Shown here: positions 1 to 7,887 of the stretch, piece after piece
Layout: every line of letters begins with the position of its first letter
Position numbering within the stretch: position 1 is the stretch's first letter
Source: Thermoplasmata archaeon
GTDB lineage: Archaea > Thermoplasmatota > E2 > UBA202 > JdFR-43
Direction of reading: 5' to 3'
DNA: 26,221 bases
Assembly: GCA_021163175.1 (NCBI GenBank)
Contig: JAGGXG010000049.1
Coordinates: 1 to 26,221, forward strand
Program-made: the position numbers and the translations under genes
Notes under the pieces: model-generated
Databases searched by the model: none
Told to the model about the DNA's origin: nothing
Seen by the model: only the letters and a program-made list of their open reading frames with translations

Positions 1-189
1 GTTCATAACATAAATACTTACATGGCAAATTTTTCTTTTGCATCATTATTATTTTATCTTGATATTTGCATCTTCGTTTCTATCTCTCGATGTAGAAAGG
101 AATTCTATTCGAATTTATTCAATTCTTCTATGATGATGGAACAATAAATCATGATTGTTTTTGGTTAATTTTTCGACAAACTCGAAATT

Positions 190-600
190 TTACTCCTCCC
201 AGATTCTGTCATCTTCTATTATATGAATAACTTTCCATTTCTCCTTTGACAGGGCTTTCGATATGTATCTTCTATGGCACCTGAATGGCAATTTTTCCAC
301 GCACATTATTGCAGCTGTGCAACTGGAAGCAATGTTTTTCAATTTTTCATATGCATTTTTCCATTCCTTGCTGAGCATCCATTTATCATAGCCACCTCTG
401 AATCCACCCAATGATGGAAAATGAAAATATCTTATATTGTTTCTCTGCAGTATGGATGCAATGTTTTCCTTCTTAAAACATTCAAATTTTGGAGTGGGAA
501 ATCTTCTAACATCAATAACACATTCTATGCCATATTTCTTTAAAAGATTCAAAAATTCATCAATGCTCCTGTTTGAATGTCCAATGGTGTAAATCTTCAT
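190..600 (-). CDS. DUF488 family protein
   Basis: A 136-residue protein of the DUF488 family, whose biochemical role is not settled. The N-terminus carries the family signature TIGHSNR (residues 5-11), followed by VIDVRRFP (28-35), and the C-terminal signature C-V-E-K-L-P-F-R-C-H-R-R (C100, E102, C108, H109, R110). The paired cysteines and the HRR cluster are the conserved core and could form a metal or substrate site, which is inference. No signal peptide or membrane segment is visible, so it should be cytoplasmic. The start ATG overlaps the ileS stop codon (ATGA), so it is almost certainly co-transcribed and translationally coupled with ileS. Length is usual for the short form of the family. 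Family assignment is confident; function is unknown. Confidence 0.9.
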   Translation of the reverse strand: MKIYTIGHSNRSIDEFLNLLKKYGIECVIDVRRFPTPKFECFKKENIASILQRNNIRYFHFPSLGGFRGGYDKWMLSKEWKNAYEKLKNIASSCTAAIMCVEKLPFRCHRRYISKALSKEKWKVIHIIEDDRIWEE

Positions 601-3600
601 TCCTTTTTTATCTCAATTTTTATTTTTTCTCCTTCAATTTCCCATTCCATTCCATTTGATGGCTCTTCATATGTTATCTCGCTACTCCTTGTCTCATTTT
701 TAACATATTCTTCCCATTCTCCAAGTCGATTCCTTTCAATTCCAATTTTTGTTATTATCCTGTCCTCCATTTCAAGTTCCATTTTCTTTCTCATTTCCTG
801 TATTCTCCTTACAATTTCCCTTGCAAATCCTTCCTTCTTTAGCTCTGGAGTTATCACAGTATACAATGCTATTTTGTTTCCGTCGATGGAGGAAACATCA
901 TAACCTTCCTTTGGAACCTTTTCTATAACATAATCCTCCTCATCTATTCCAAATTTTGGAAGCTCTTGCATAGGGGTTGTTTCAATTATTCTTGCTATTT
1001 CCTTTGCCTTTTCCTTATACTTTGGGCCAATTTTTGAATAATCTGGTTTTGCAATCTTCCTCATGAATTCATCATCTGTGGATGAAAAAACGATTTCTTT
1101 TACATTCATTTCCTCCTTTAAAATATCCACCATGTCCTCCATATTTTCATCTGAAACTATTATGGCTCGTTGCAGAGGCTGTCTAAGCTTTATTTTGTTC
1201 CTTGCTCTTATTGCTCTTGCTTCTTCTGTCAAACTCCTTGCTATTTCCATTTTTTTCTCGAGCTTTTCATCTATCAGTTTTTCATCCTGGCTGGGATAAT
1301 CGCATAGATGGACGCTTTCCTTCCCTCCAAGTTCAAGATAAATCTTTTCTGTTATGAATGGAACGAATGGGGCAAGCAATTTTACGAGAGTGGTTAAAAC
1401 TTCATATAGCGTGGAATAGCCAGCGAGCTTATCAATGCTTTCCTCTTCCGTCCAAAAACGCTTCCTTGAATTTCTAACATACCAGTTGCTCAAATCATTC
1501 ACCACAAAATTTTCTATAGCGCGAGCAGCTTTATGAACCTCATAACCATTCATTTTTTCCTCGACTTCTTTTATGAGGCTATTCAAAGATGACAGAATCC
1601 ATTTATCAAGTATGCTTCTCTCGCCATATTCAACTTTTTTACTCTCATAATCAAAATTGTCAAGTGTCGAATATGTTTTGTAAAATGAGTGAACATTCCA
1701 TAAAGTTAGCAAAAATCTGCTCAAAACTTCCTTGACAGCTTTCTCATAAAAGCGCTTTGGTTGCCATGGTGGAGAAGAAGAAATGAGATACCATCTCAGT
1801 GCGTCTGCACCATCCTTCTCAAAAATTTCGTCAGGCTCAACATAGTTGCGGGCTTTCTTTGACATCTTTTGCCCTTTTTCATCGAGGATGAGGCCCAGAG
1901 TGAGAACATTCTTATAGGCAGGCTTATCAAACAAAAGCGTTGATATGGCGAGCAATGAATAAAACCATCCCCTCGTCTGGTCTATGGCTTCGCATATAAA
2001 ATCTGCAGGGAAGCTCTCCTTGAATTTCTCTTCATTCTCAAAAGGATAATGCCATTGAGCAAAAGGAGCTGAACCAGAATCATACCAGGCATCGATGACT
2101 TCCTCAACCCGCTTCATCTCGCCCTGGCAGCGGGGGCAGCGCAACTTTATTTTGTCCATATAGGGGCGGTGCAAATCAAGCTTTTCAGGCATCTCTATTG
2201 CCATGCTCTTTAGTTCTTCCACGCTTCCTATGCAAACCTCGTGACCACATTTCTCGCACTTCCATATTGGTAAAGGTGTGCCCCAGTAACGCTTCCTTGA
2301 TAAAGCCCAATCTCTTGCTTCCTTTATAAATTCTCCAAATCTCCCGCGCTTTATATACTTGGGATACCAATTTATCTTTTCATTATTTTTAACCAAATTG
2401 TCTCGCAATTTTGACATTCCTATGAACCATGATTCGATGGCGTAGTAAAGCAAAGGCGTATCGCAACGCCAGCAAAATGGATACTGATGCTTATATTTTT
2501 GATATCCTTCCAGCAAGCCACGCTGTTTCAAGTCTTCTATTATGCTTTCATCTGCATCCTTCACAAACATTCCCGCCCATTTTTTTACAACGCTCGTAAA
2601 ACGACCTTGCAAGTCAACAGGTTGAATCATTGGCAAATCATATTTTTTACCAACTTCATAATCATCTTCTCCAAAAGCAGGGGCAATATGAACGATGCCT
2701 GTTCCTTCGTCCATGGTAACGAAATCAGCAGTAACGACATACCAGCATTTTTTATCAGGTTTCACATAATCATATAGAGGCTCGTATTCTATCCCTTCAA
2801 GTTCCTTTCCTTTAAATTCGTCTATGATATCATAATCTTTCAACAAAACATCGGCTCTTTTTTTGGCGAGAATGAAAATGTTGCCATTATAATTAATTTT
2901 AACATAATCTTCCTCAGGATGAACAGCGAGAGCAACATTTGATATTAAAGTCCATGGTGTCGTCGTCCATGCAAGAAAATATTCATCTTTTCCTTTTATT
3001 TTGAATCTTACAAAAATACTCGGGTCTTCAACCTCTCTATATCCCTGCGCCACCTCATGTGAGGAAAGCGTTGTTCCACAGCGAGGGCAATACGGAGTTA
3101 CACGATAGCCACGATAAAGCAAGCCACGTTTCCAAGCTTCTTTCAAAGACCACCATACTGACTCAATATACTTATTGTCCATCGTAATATAAGGATGCTC
3201 CATGTCTATCCAGAAGCCGACACGCCTTGTCATCTTCTTCCATGCTTCTTCATATTTGAAAACACTCTTCCTGCATTCCTCATTAAATCTCTCTATTCCA
3301 TATTTTTCAACTTCCTGCTTGTTCTTGAGCCCGAGCATTTTTTCAACTTCTATCTCAACCGGCAGCCCATGGGTGTCCCATCCAGCACGCCTTTCCACAT
3401 AATATCCTTTCATTGTCTTGTATCTTAAAAAAACATCTTTCATTGTTCTTGTAAGAACATGCCCAGGATGCGGAAGCCCATTTGCAGTCGGAGGGCCTTC
3501 AAGAAAAATAAATTTTTTCCCATCCTTTCTCTTTTCAAGGCTCTTCTCAAATATTTTGTTCTTCTCCCAGTATTCAAGCACCTCCTCTTCCATCTTTGGA

Positions 3601-3614
3601 CTGTATTCTGGCAT
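597..3614 (-). CDS. ileS: Isoleucyl-tRNA synthetase
   Basis: Class Ia aminoacyl-tRNA synthetase, 1005 residues, charging tRNA-Ile in the cytoplasm. The HIGH-type signature reads HPGH (residues 49-52) and the KMSKS loop reads KMSKK (583-587). The GWDTHGLPVE segment (78-87) is typical of IleRS rather than ValRS. The editing (CP1) domain is visible from TTTPWT (217-222) and GTGIVHIAPAFGEDD (304-318). Cysteine pairs CPRC (176-179), CWRC (381-384), CEKC (453-456) and CPRC (493-496) look like zinc knuckles. The C-terminal anticodon-binding region is complete. The start ATG at 3614 has a TATA-like element about 26 bases upstream and no clear ribosome binding site, suggesting a leaderless mRNA. The DUF488 gene overlaps its stop codon. 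Confidence 0.97.
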   Translation of the reverse strand: MPEYSPKMEEEVLEYWEKNKIFEKSLEKRKDGKKFIFLEGPPTANGLPHPGHVLTRTMKDVFLRYKTMKGYYVERRAGWDTHGLPVEIEVEKMLGLKNKQEVEKYGIERFNEECRKSVFKYEEAWKKMTRRVGFWIDMEHPYITMDNKYIESVWWSLKEAWKRGLLYRGYRVTPYCPRCGTTLSSHEVAQGYREVEDPSIFVRFKIKGKDEYFLAWTTTPWTLISNVALAVHPEEDYVKINYNGNIFILAKKRADVLLKDYDIIDEFKGKELEGIEYEPLYDYVKPDKKCWYVVTADFVTMDEGTGIVHIAPAFGEDDYEVGKKYDLPMIQPVDLQGRFTSVVKKWAGMFVKDADESIIEDLKQRGLLEGYQKYKHQYPFCWRCDTPLLYYAIESWFIGMSKLRDNLVKNNEKINWYPKYIKRGRFGEFIKEARDWALSRKRYWGTPLPIWKCEKCGHEVCIGSVEELKSMAIEMPEKLDLHRPYMDKIKLRCPRCQGEMKRVEEVIDAWYDSGSAPFAQWHYPFENEEKFKESFPADFICEAIDQTRGWFYSLLAISTLLFDKPAYKNVLTLGLILDEKGQKMSKKARNYVEPDEIFEKDGADALRWYLISSSPPWQPKRFYEKAVKEVLSRFLLTLWNVHSFYKTYSTLDNFDYESKKVEYGERSILDKWILSSLNSLIKEVEEKMNGYEVHKAARAIENFVVNDLSNWYVRNSRKRFWTEEESIDKLAGYSTLYEVLTTLVKLLAPFVPFITEKIYLELGGKESVHLCDYPSQDEKLIDEKLEKKMEIARSLTEEARAIRARNKIKLRQPLQRAIIVSDENMEDMVDILKEEMNVKEIVFSSTDDEFMRKIAKPDYSKIGPKYKEKAKEIARIIETTPMQELPKFGIDEEDYVIEKVPKEGYDVSSIDGNKIALYTVITPELKKEGFAREIVRRIQEMRKKMELEMEDRIITKIGIERNRLGEWEEYVKNETRSSEITYEEPSNGMEWEIEGEKIKIEIKKE

Positions 3615-3633
3615 TCAATGGCAAATGGAAGAA

Positions 3634-3645
3634 AGCTTAAAATGT
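3634..3645 (-). promoter_or_regulatory. Probable TATA box of ileS
   Basis: On the minus strand this reads ACATTTTAAGCT, centred about 26 bases before the ileS ATG at 3614. That is the archaeal TATA-to-start distance, and would give a leaderless or nearly leaderless ileS transcript. The assignment rests on spacing and composition only. Confidence 0.45.
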
Positions 3646-3656
3646 TTTTGCTTTCA

Positions 3657-4082
3657 CTATGACTTGAGTCTTTCCAGTATAACTGATGGATTTATCGAAA
3701 TAACTCCTTCCATGTTTTTTATATCATTCAAAATTTTTTCCAGATGTTTGCTGTCCTTTGCCCATATATCGGCCATTATAGAATGTCCTCCTGCAACGAT
3801 TGCAACGCATTTTACATCCTGCATTTCAGTAAGGCGGCATGCCACCTTCAAAAAATGATTCGGATTTGTGTCAATGCCGACATGGGCAACACTTTTATAG
3901 CCAAGCTTTTCAGGATTAACTTTTATTGTATATCCTTCTATCACACCCTTTTCTTCAAGTTTTTTTATCCTTTTCCTCACAGCAGTTTCGGATATGTTCA
4001 AAATTTTAGCTATTTTCAAATAAGGTGTTCTTGCATTTTTTGAAAGCATCTCAATTATTAAAGCATCTTTTTCATCTATCAT
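3657..4082 (-). CDS. Lrp/AsnC family transcriptional regulator
   Basis: A 141-residue feast/famine regulator. Residues 1-60 form the winged helix-turn-helix: DALIIEMLSKNARTPYLKIA, then ISETAVRKRIKKLEEKGVIEGY, which is the AsnC-type recognition region. Residues 65-141 form the RAM effector/oligomerisation domain, with the characteristic AGGHSIMADIWAKD segment (about 97-110). Proteins of this family bind DNA as dimers to octamers and often sense amino acids; the ligand cannot be read from the sequence. It is transcribed away from the 13-gene respiratory operon across a 57-base spacer that contains inverted repeats, so autoregulation and control of that operon are plausible. The ileS gene follows on the same strand 42 bases later with its own TATA-like element. 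Family call is firm; target is inference. Confidence 0.93.
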   Translation of the reverse strand: MIDEKDALIIEMLSKNARTPYLKIAKILNISETAVRKRIKKLEEKGVIEGYTIKVNPEKLGYKSVAHVGIDTNPNHFLKVACRLTEMQDVKCVAIVAGGHSIMADIWAKDSKHLEKILNDIKNMEGVISINPSVILERLKS

Positions 4083-4139
4083 GGTTCGAAATTAAAACCA
4101 AATGGTTATATATACGAAGTATATAACCTTTCTGATAGC
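4083..4139. promoter_or_regulatory. Shared divergent promoter and probable operator
   Basis: The whole spacer between the divergent Lrp gene and the respiratory operon. It contains a perfect 9-bp inverted repeat, GGTTATATA (4104-4112) and TATATAACC (4120-4128), around a 7-base spacer. Two further half sites, GGTT (4083-4086) and AACC (4096-4099), make an alternating GGTT/AACC series. The left TATATA stretch is about 30 bases before the mbxA ATG (4140), giving a leader of only a few bases. On the minus strand the right arm preceded by AGAAAG resembles BRE plus TATA for the Lrp gene. Because the repeat overlaps both TATA boxes, a bound regulator (most simply the adjacent Lrp protein) would block both directions. 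The binding protein is inferred. Confidence 0.6.
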
Positions 4140-4649
4140 ATGGAGGGAAAATTTGCATATGTTACAACATTGCTCATAATTATATGGATAGCCCTCATCT
4201 ATAGCCCAAATATAACAACGGAAGCATTTTTAGAAGAGCTTGTAGCTGGAGTCATAATTTCAATAGGAGTGGCTGCCATAACAAGTAAAAATTTCGAAGG
4301 ACTCGGAATAAAATATCTCCATCCTAAAAGAATTGCATATTTCATTGCATTCTTTTTTGTTTTTCTGAAGGAAATGGTGAAAGCGAATTTGAATATGGCA
4401 AGAATAGTTCTTTCTCCAAAACTTCCTGTAAAGCCAGGCATAGTCGAGATTGAAACCGATTTAAAGCTTCCGTCTGCAAAACTTTTCCTCGGAAATGCCA
4501 TAACTCTTACGCCTGGAACAATGACAATAGATTATAGTAATAACAGGGCATATATACACTGGGTTTATGTTGAAAGCACGGAGCCAAAAAAAGCAGGGGA
4601 GATAATAAAAGGAAAGTTTGAAAGATTGCTGAAGGAGGTATCCTCATGA
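4140..4649 (+). CDS. mbxA: Mrp-type antiporter subunit E (MbxA/MbhA-like)
   Basis: A 169-residue membrane protein of the MnhE/MrpE family, first gene of the 13-gene operon. N-terminal hydrophobic helices (about residues 5-60) and a third near 70-80 are followed by the family signature NMARIVLSPKLPVKPGI (about 85-101) and the conserved LGNAITLTPGTMTIDY region (about 117-132), then a cytoplasmic tail. In Mrp antiporters and in Mbh/Mbx complexes this subunit is part of the small-subunit antiporter module. The start is fixed by the promoter spacing: there is no Shine-Dalgarno sequence, consistent with a leaderless transcript, whereas the internal genes have strong ones. Its stop overlaps the ATG of the next gene. 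The symbol follows the Pyrococcus Mbx scheme. Confidence 0.9.
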   Translation: MEGKFAYVTTLLIIIWIALIYSPNITTEAFLEELVAGVIISIGVAAITSKNFEGLGIKYLHPKRIAYFIAFFFVFLKEMVKANLNMARIVLSPKLPVKPGIVEIETDLKLPSAKLFLGNAITLTPGTMTIDYSNNRAYIHWVYVESTEPKKAGEIIKGKFERLLKEVSS

Positions 4650-4906
4650 ATTCTTACTTTGTTTATTTGATTCTTTCAATTATTGCTGCTTCCATAGCTT
4701 TAGGAACATACCGCCTTTTGAAGGGGCCAACAGCAAGCGATAGAGCTGTAGCACTGGATGCTTTAACAAATATAACAACCGCCTTACTCGTTTTAATAGC
4801 TGTGCTTTCATCTCGCTTTATTTATCTGGATGTAGCTCTTGTATATGCAATACTTGCATTTGTTGGTGTGATCGCAATCGCAAGATATCTGGAGGGGGGG
4901 CTATGA
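4646..4906 (+). CDS. mbxB: Mrp-type antiporter subunit F (MbxB/MbhB-like)
   Basis: An 86-residue, three-helix membrane protein of the MnhF/MrpF family. The signature GPTASDRAVALDAL (about residues 27-40) lies between helix 1 and helix 2, and the end is helix 3 with the short basic tail IARYLEGGL. A strong ribosome binding site (AAGGAGGT) precedes the ATG, which overlaps the mbxA stop codon. It belongs to the ion-translocating module of the complex. Length is normal for the family, and identification rests on the signature and on its position between MrpE- and MrpG-like genes. Confidence 0.92.
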   Translation: MNSYFVYLILSIIAASIALGTYRLLKGPTASDRAVALDALTNITTALLVLIAVLSSRFIYLDVALVYAILAFVGVIAIARYLEGGL

Positions 4907-5235
4907 TAGAACAAATTTTGGATTATGTAGGCATGATTTTCGTTTTCATTGGCTCTCTGTTTTTCCTTTTTGGAACAATAGGGCTTGTAAGAATGCCAGA
5001 TTTGTATAACAGGATGCAGGCTTCGACAAAAACAACAACGCTTGGCGTTCTTTCATTTCTTTTTGGCATTGGTTTAATGCAATTGCAATGGATGATTAAG
5101 CTTCTTGTGATAGCTTTATTCATTGTGCTAACTGCTCCAGTAGGAGCGAGTGCTCTTGCAAGAGCCTCACACAATGCAGGAATAAAATTATGGGAGAAGA
5201 GCGTTGTAGATAAATATGAGGAGAGAAAAAAATGA
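4903..5235 (+). CDS. mbxC: Mrp-type antiporter subunit G (MbxC/MbhC-like)
   Basis: A 110-residue, three-helix membrane protein of the MnhG/MrpG family. The diagnostic region GTIGLVRMPDLYNRMQAST (about residues 24-42) follows helix 1; helices 2 and 3 follow, the last including VLTAPVGASALARAS (about 78-92). A G-rich ribosome binding site precedes the ATG, which overlaps the previous stop codon by four bases. With MbxA, B, D, EF and G it forms the antiporter-like module that couples electron transfer to ion movement. The C-terminal tail is charged and cytoplasmic. Confidence 0.92.
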   Translation: MIEQILDYVGMIFVFIGSLFFLFGTIGLVRMPDLYNRMQASTKTTTLGVLSFLFGIGLMQLQWMIKLLVIALFIVLTAPVGASALARASHNAGIKLWEKSVVDKYEERKK

Positions 5236-5477
5236 TGCTCGTTATCATAGCATGGATTATGGCTATTCTTGCAATTGTGGCTGCAATATACGCCATCGAG
5301 ACCAAAGATTTGCTTTCCTCTGCTATTGCCATGGGAATAGCAAGTTTAGTTGTTTCAATAATGTTTCTTGTTTTGCAGGCTCCTGATGTTGCAATAACTG
5401 AAGCTTCCATAGGAGCTGCTCTTACGATGGCAGTATTTGTATATGCAATAGGAAAAACAAGGAGGTGGGAAGAATGA
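5232..5477 (+). CDS. mbxD: MbxD/MbhD-like subunit (MrpA C-terminal type)
   Basis: An 81-residue membrane protein with three predicted helices, matching the DUF4040 segment that forms the C-terminal part of MrpA in bacteria and a separate subunit in archaeal Mbh/Mbx complexes. The signature QAPDVAITEASIGAAL (about residues 50-65) is intact, including the acidic residues thought to line the ion pathway. The ATG overlaps the mbxC stop, with a GAGGAG ribosome binding site just before it. Its end overlaps the next gene by four bases. Confidence 0.9.
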   Translation: MMLVIIAWIMAILAIVAAIYAIETKDLLSSAIAMGIASLVVSIMFLVLQAPDVAITEASIGAALTMAVFVYAIGKTRRWEE

Positions 5478-6202
5478 GGAAATATGCCGGCATAGCCATA
5501 GCATTACTTTTCTTTGCATTCTCAATTTCAATATTCATTCAGCTCATTCCATATGATAGCTATGAAGGAAGCGATTACCATTACAAAAATCCAATTAATG
5601 GGGGTGTTGCAAATGAGAGCATTCCAACTCATTACATAAAAGAAACGAAGAACGAAACGGGCGCTGTAAATGCTGTTACTGCAATCGTCGTCGAATATCG
5701 TGGCTTCGATACTTTAGGAGAAGTAACCGTCCTTTTCACAGCTGCGACGGGCGTTTCATTCTTGCTTTACCAGCTCCGTAAAAAAACGCAGGGAAGGGAG
5801 GCAAATTTGATTACGAAAGAAGGCTCAAAGCTCGTTCTGCCATTCGCCTTGCTTACAGGTGCATACATATTCATCCATGGCCACCTCACGCCAGGTGGCG
5901 GCTTCCCTGGCGGCAGCGTTATTGCCTCTGGCTTTCTTTTGATGCTGCTCGCATATCCAAAGTTTTTCGTTAATGAGAAAAAATTGTCTTACATGGAAAG
6001 CATTTCGGGCTCAATTTTTGTCATAATTGGATTGCTCGGCTTGTTGTTTGCGACGGCGTTCCTTCAAAATTTCATTCCTGTTGGTAAGCCTGGCCATCTT
6101 TTCAGTGCTGGCATAATACCCCTCATATACATTGCGATTGGGTTCAAAGTTGGTTCAGAGCTTTCCTCAATCGTTCAGAGATTGAAGGAGGTGGGAGAAT
6201 GA
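5474..6202 (+). CDS. MrpB-type subunit (MbhE+MbhF region in one gene)
   Basis: A 242-residue membrane protein that covers in one reading frame what Pyrococcus Mbh encodes as two genes, MbhE and MbhF. Residues 1-100 contain one N-terminal helix, a hydrophilic extracytoplasmic stretch with possible N-glycosylation sites, then YRGFDTLGEVTVLFTAA (about 74-90), typical of MbhE/MrpA ends. Residues 110-242 are an MnhB domain with GHLTPGGGFPGGSVIASG (about 135-152). A GTG lies in frame nine bases upstream, but the ATG at 5474 overlaps the previous stop (ATGA), has GGAGGT at the right distance, and follows the pattern of every neighbouring gene, so I chose it. The Pyrococcus Mbx operon likewise lacks a separate E gene, as I recall. 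Confidence 0.88.
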   Translation: MRKYAGIAIALLFFAFSISIFIQLIPYDSYEGSDYHYKNPINGGVANESIPTHYIKETKNETGAVNAVTAIVVEYRGFDTLGEVTVLFTAATGVSFLLYQLRKKTQGREANLITKEGSKLVLPFALLTGAYIFIHGHLTPGGGFPGGSVIASGFLLMLLAYPKFFVNEKKLSYMESISGSIFVIIGLLGLLFATAFLQNFIPVGKPGHLFSAGIIPLIYIAIGFKVGSELSSIVQRLKEVGE

Positions 6203-6546
6203 ACCTTGCCACCTTAACATTACCATGCTATATTACGGTAGCTGCTCTTCTTTCCATAGGCTTATATGGTGTGATTTCCAAGCGTAATCTCATGAAGATA
6301 TTCATTTCTCTATCAATAATGGAGACAGGCGTTAACTTACTTTTAATAACAATTGGCTATATCCCAGGAGGAACTGCTCCAATAGAAAATGCAAACTTTG
6401 CAAAATATGTTGATCCATTGCCTCAAGCTCTGGTTTTAACGGCCATCGTAATAGGACTTTCTGTTACAGCTTTAGCCATAGCTGTGCTCATATCATATTA
6501 CCAAAAAAACGGGACTCTCGAATATAAGGAGGGGATGAAATGGTGA
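6199..6546 (+). CDS. mbxG: MrpC/NuoK-like subunit (MbxG)
   Basis: A 115-residue, three-helix protein of the NuoK/MnhC family. Helix 1 (about residues 8-26) leads into ISKRNLMKIFISLSIMETGVNLLLI (about 25-50), where E42 and neighbouring residues correspond to the conserved intramembrane acidic position of NuoK/MrpC. DPLPQALVLTAIVIGLSVTA (about 72-92) is the standard family signature before helix 3. The extracytoplasmic loop between helices 2 and 3 is longer than in NuoK, as is usual for MrpC. An AAGGAGGTGG ribosome binding site precedes the ATG, which overlaps the previous stop. Confidence 0.92.
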   Translation: MNLATLTLPCYITVAALLSIGLYGVISKRNLMKIFISLSIMETGVNLLLITIGYIPGGTAPIENANFAKYVDPLPQALVLTAIVIGLSVTALAIAVLISYYQKNGTLEYKEGMKW

Positions 6547-7886
6547 ATCATCCTGTATTGCTTATTGCCATTCCTTTGCTCACAGCCTTCATAATCCCGA
6601 TTTTCAAAAAATATGGGGCGGCGATAGCAGGAGGAGCAATAGCATTCAACATGGGTTATGCAATAGGAATGTTTTCCCACATTTATTCAAATGGAAAAAT
6701 TTATGAAACCATAGCAGGATTTAATCCTCCAGTAGGAATATTTTTAGCTATTGATGCTCTTTCAGCTTTACTTGCTTTGATTATAAATCTATTTGCTTTC
6801 ATAAATTTTGTAGCAATTGGGAAAGAATCAAACTACAAATTTTCAATGCTTTACTTGCTTGCCATAGCTGGCTCAACAGGCATTGTTATAACAGGAGACA
6901 TATTCAACATGTTTGTATTTTTTGAAATAACAGCGGTTGCAAGCTATGCATTAATAGCTGGAAAGAAAGATAAGAAAGCTTTGGAAGGGGCAATAAAATA
7001 TATGGTTCTCGGTTCAATAGCATCCTCTTTCATCCTCATAGGAATAGCATTGATTTACAGTCAGCTTAAAACACTAAACATTTATGATATAGCAGCGAGG
7101 ATAGCAAGCATGAATGCAAATATAAAATGGGCTTCATTTGCAATGCTTCTTACAGGAATAGGAGTGGAGGCAGAAATATTTCCATTAAATGGATGGGTTC
7201 CAGCCGCCTACCAGGGAGCAAGCGAGGGTGTGGCATCGTTGCTTTCATTTGCTCCATCAAAAGCTGCGATATATGCAATAGCTCGTTTGATGCTCGTGGT
7301 GTTTCCATTCCATGCCACCTATGAAATAGCATTGTGGATTGGTGTTGTAACACTCATTATAGGAGAGCTCGCCGCCTTCATGCAGGAAGATGTTAAAAGA
7401 ATGCTTGCATATTCCTCCATAGGGCAAATGGGATTGATTTTGGTTGCTTTCAGCCTTGCAAGCCAAGGTTTAAAATATGCTTTGATGGCATCGCTTTTCC
7501 TCATAGTAAGTCATGCAGCCTCGAAATCATCTCTGTTCCTGCTTTCTAAAAGTGAAAAAATGTATGGAATGGCAGGCAAATATACTGGAATAGTGAGTGT
7601 GCTCAGCCTCATAGGAATGCCACCTCTGGCTGGATTCTGGGGTAAATGGTATTTGATGCTTTCCGCCATGGACGAGAAATTATGGTATGTCATCATACTC
7701 ATTTTCTTTGCTGGAATAGTGGAAACAGCATATTTCGCAAGATATTTGCACAGAAGCATTGGAAAGGATGGCGAGTCAAGCCTGCGCTACAAGGCGGCGA
7801 TGGCGGCGATGGCTTCCTTTGCCATAATATTCGGCTTGCTTCCTTTGTTATATAAAATTGCTTCCTTGCCATTATGGGGTGGTTAA
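6540..7886 (+). CDS. mbxH: Antiporter-like proton/ion-pumping subunit MbxH (MrpD/NuoN type)
   Basis: A 448-residue, roughly 14-helix protein of the proton-translocating NADH-quinone oxidoreductase family, MrpD/MbhH branch. The glutamate of helix 5 is present in FNMFVFFEITAVASYALI (E129). The helix-7 region reads GVEAEIFPLNGWVPAAYQGASEG (about 208-230): the usual lysine position in the GxK motif of NuoL/M/N is occupied by E210, and the conserved histidine of PLHxW is N217. K241 in the following helix is retained. I believe some archaeal MbhH proteins share this pattern, so it may be a branch feature rather than a defect. ATG at 6540 overlaps the mbxG stop and has AAGGAGGGG six bases ahead; GTG at 6543 is an alternative. 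Confidence 0.92.
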   Translation: MVNHPVLLIAIPLLTAFIIPIFKKYGAAIAGGAIAFNMGYAIGMFSHIYSNGKIYETIAGFNPPVGIFLAIDALSALLALIINLFAFINFVAIGKESNYKFSMLYLLAIAGSTGIVITGDIFNMFVFFEITAVASYALIAGKKDKKALEGAIKYMVLGSIASSFILIGIALIYSQLKTLNIYDIAARIASMNANIKWASFAMLLTGIGVEAEIFPLNGWVPAAYQGASEGVASLLSFAPSKAAIYAIARLMLVVFPFHATYEIALWIGVVTLIIGELAAFMQEDVKRMLAYSSIGQMGLILVAFSLASQGLKYALMASLFLIVSHAASKSSLFLLSKSEKMYGMAGKYTGIVSVLSLIGMPPLAGFWGKWYLMLSAMDEKLWYVIILIFFAGIVETAYFARYLHRSIGKDGESSLRYKAAMAAMASFAIIFGLLPLLYKIASLPLWGG

Positions 7887-7887
7887 G

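Noticed and set aside
1..189. Left-edge spacer with an ATGATGA C-box-like sequence near 130-137 and a short AATCATGATT palindrome near 147-156
   Set aside because: No CTGA D box lies at a suitable distance and the palindrome is only 10 bp with no U-run, so neither a C/D box RNA nor a terminator is supported. No open frame of note is present.
3418..3858. Long plus-strand open frames opposite ileS and the Lrp gene
   Set aside because: They lie antisense to well-conserved genes, have serine/phenylalanine-rich shadow composition and match no family.
4083..4128. SurR-type operator for the Mbx-like operon
   Set aside because: GTT and AAC elements are present but not with the n3/n5 spacing of the known SurR consensus; the repeat is better described as a separate palindrome.
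7858..7887. Earlier start for mbxH' inside the end of mbxH
   Set aside because: The added residues are polar and atypical; the ATG right after the mbxH stop gives a protein starting in helix 1.
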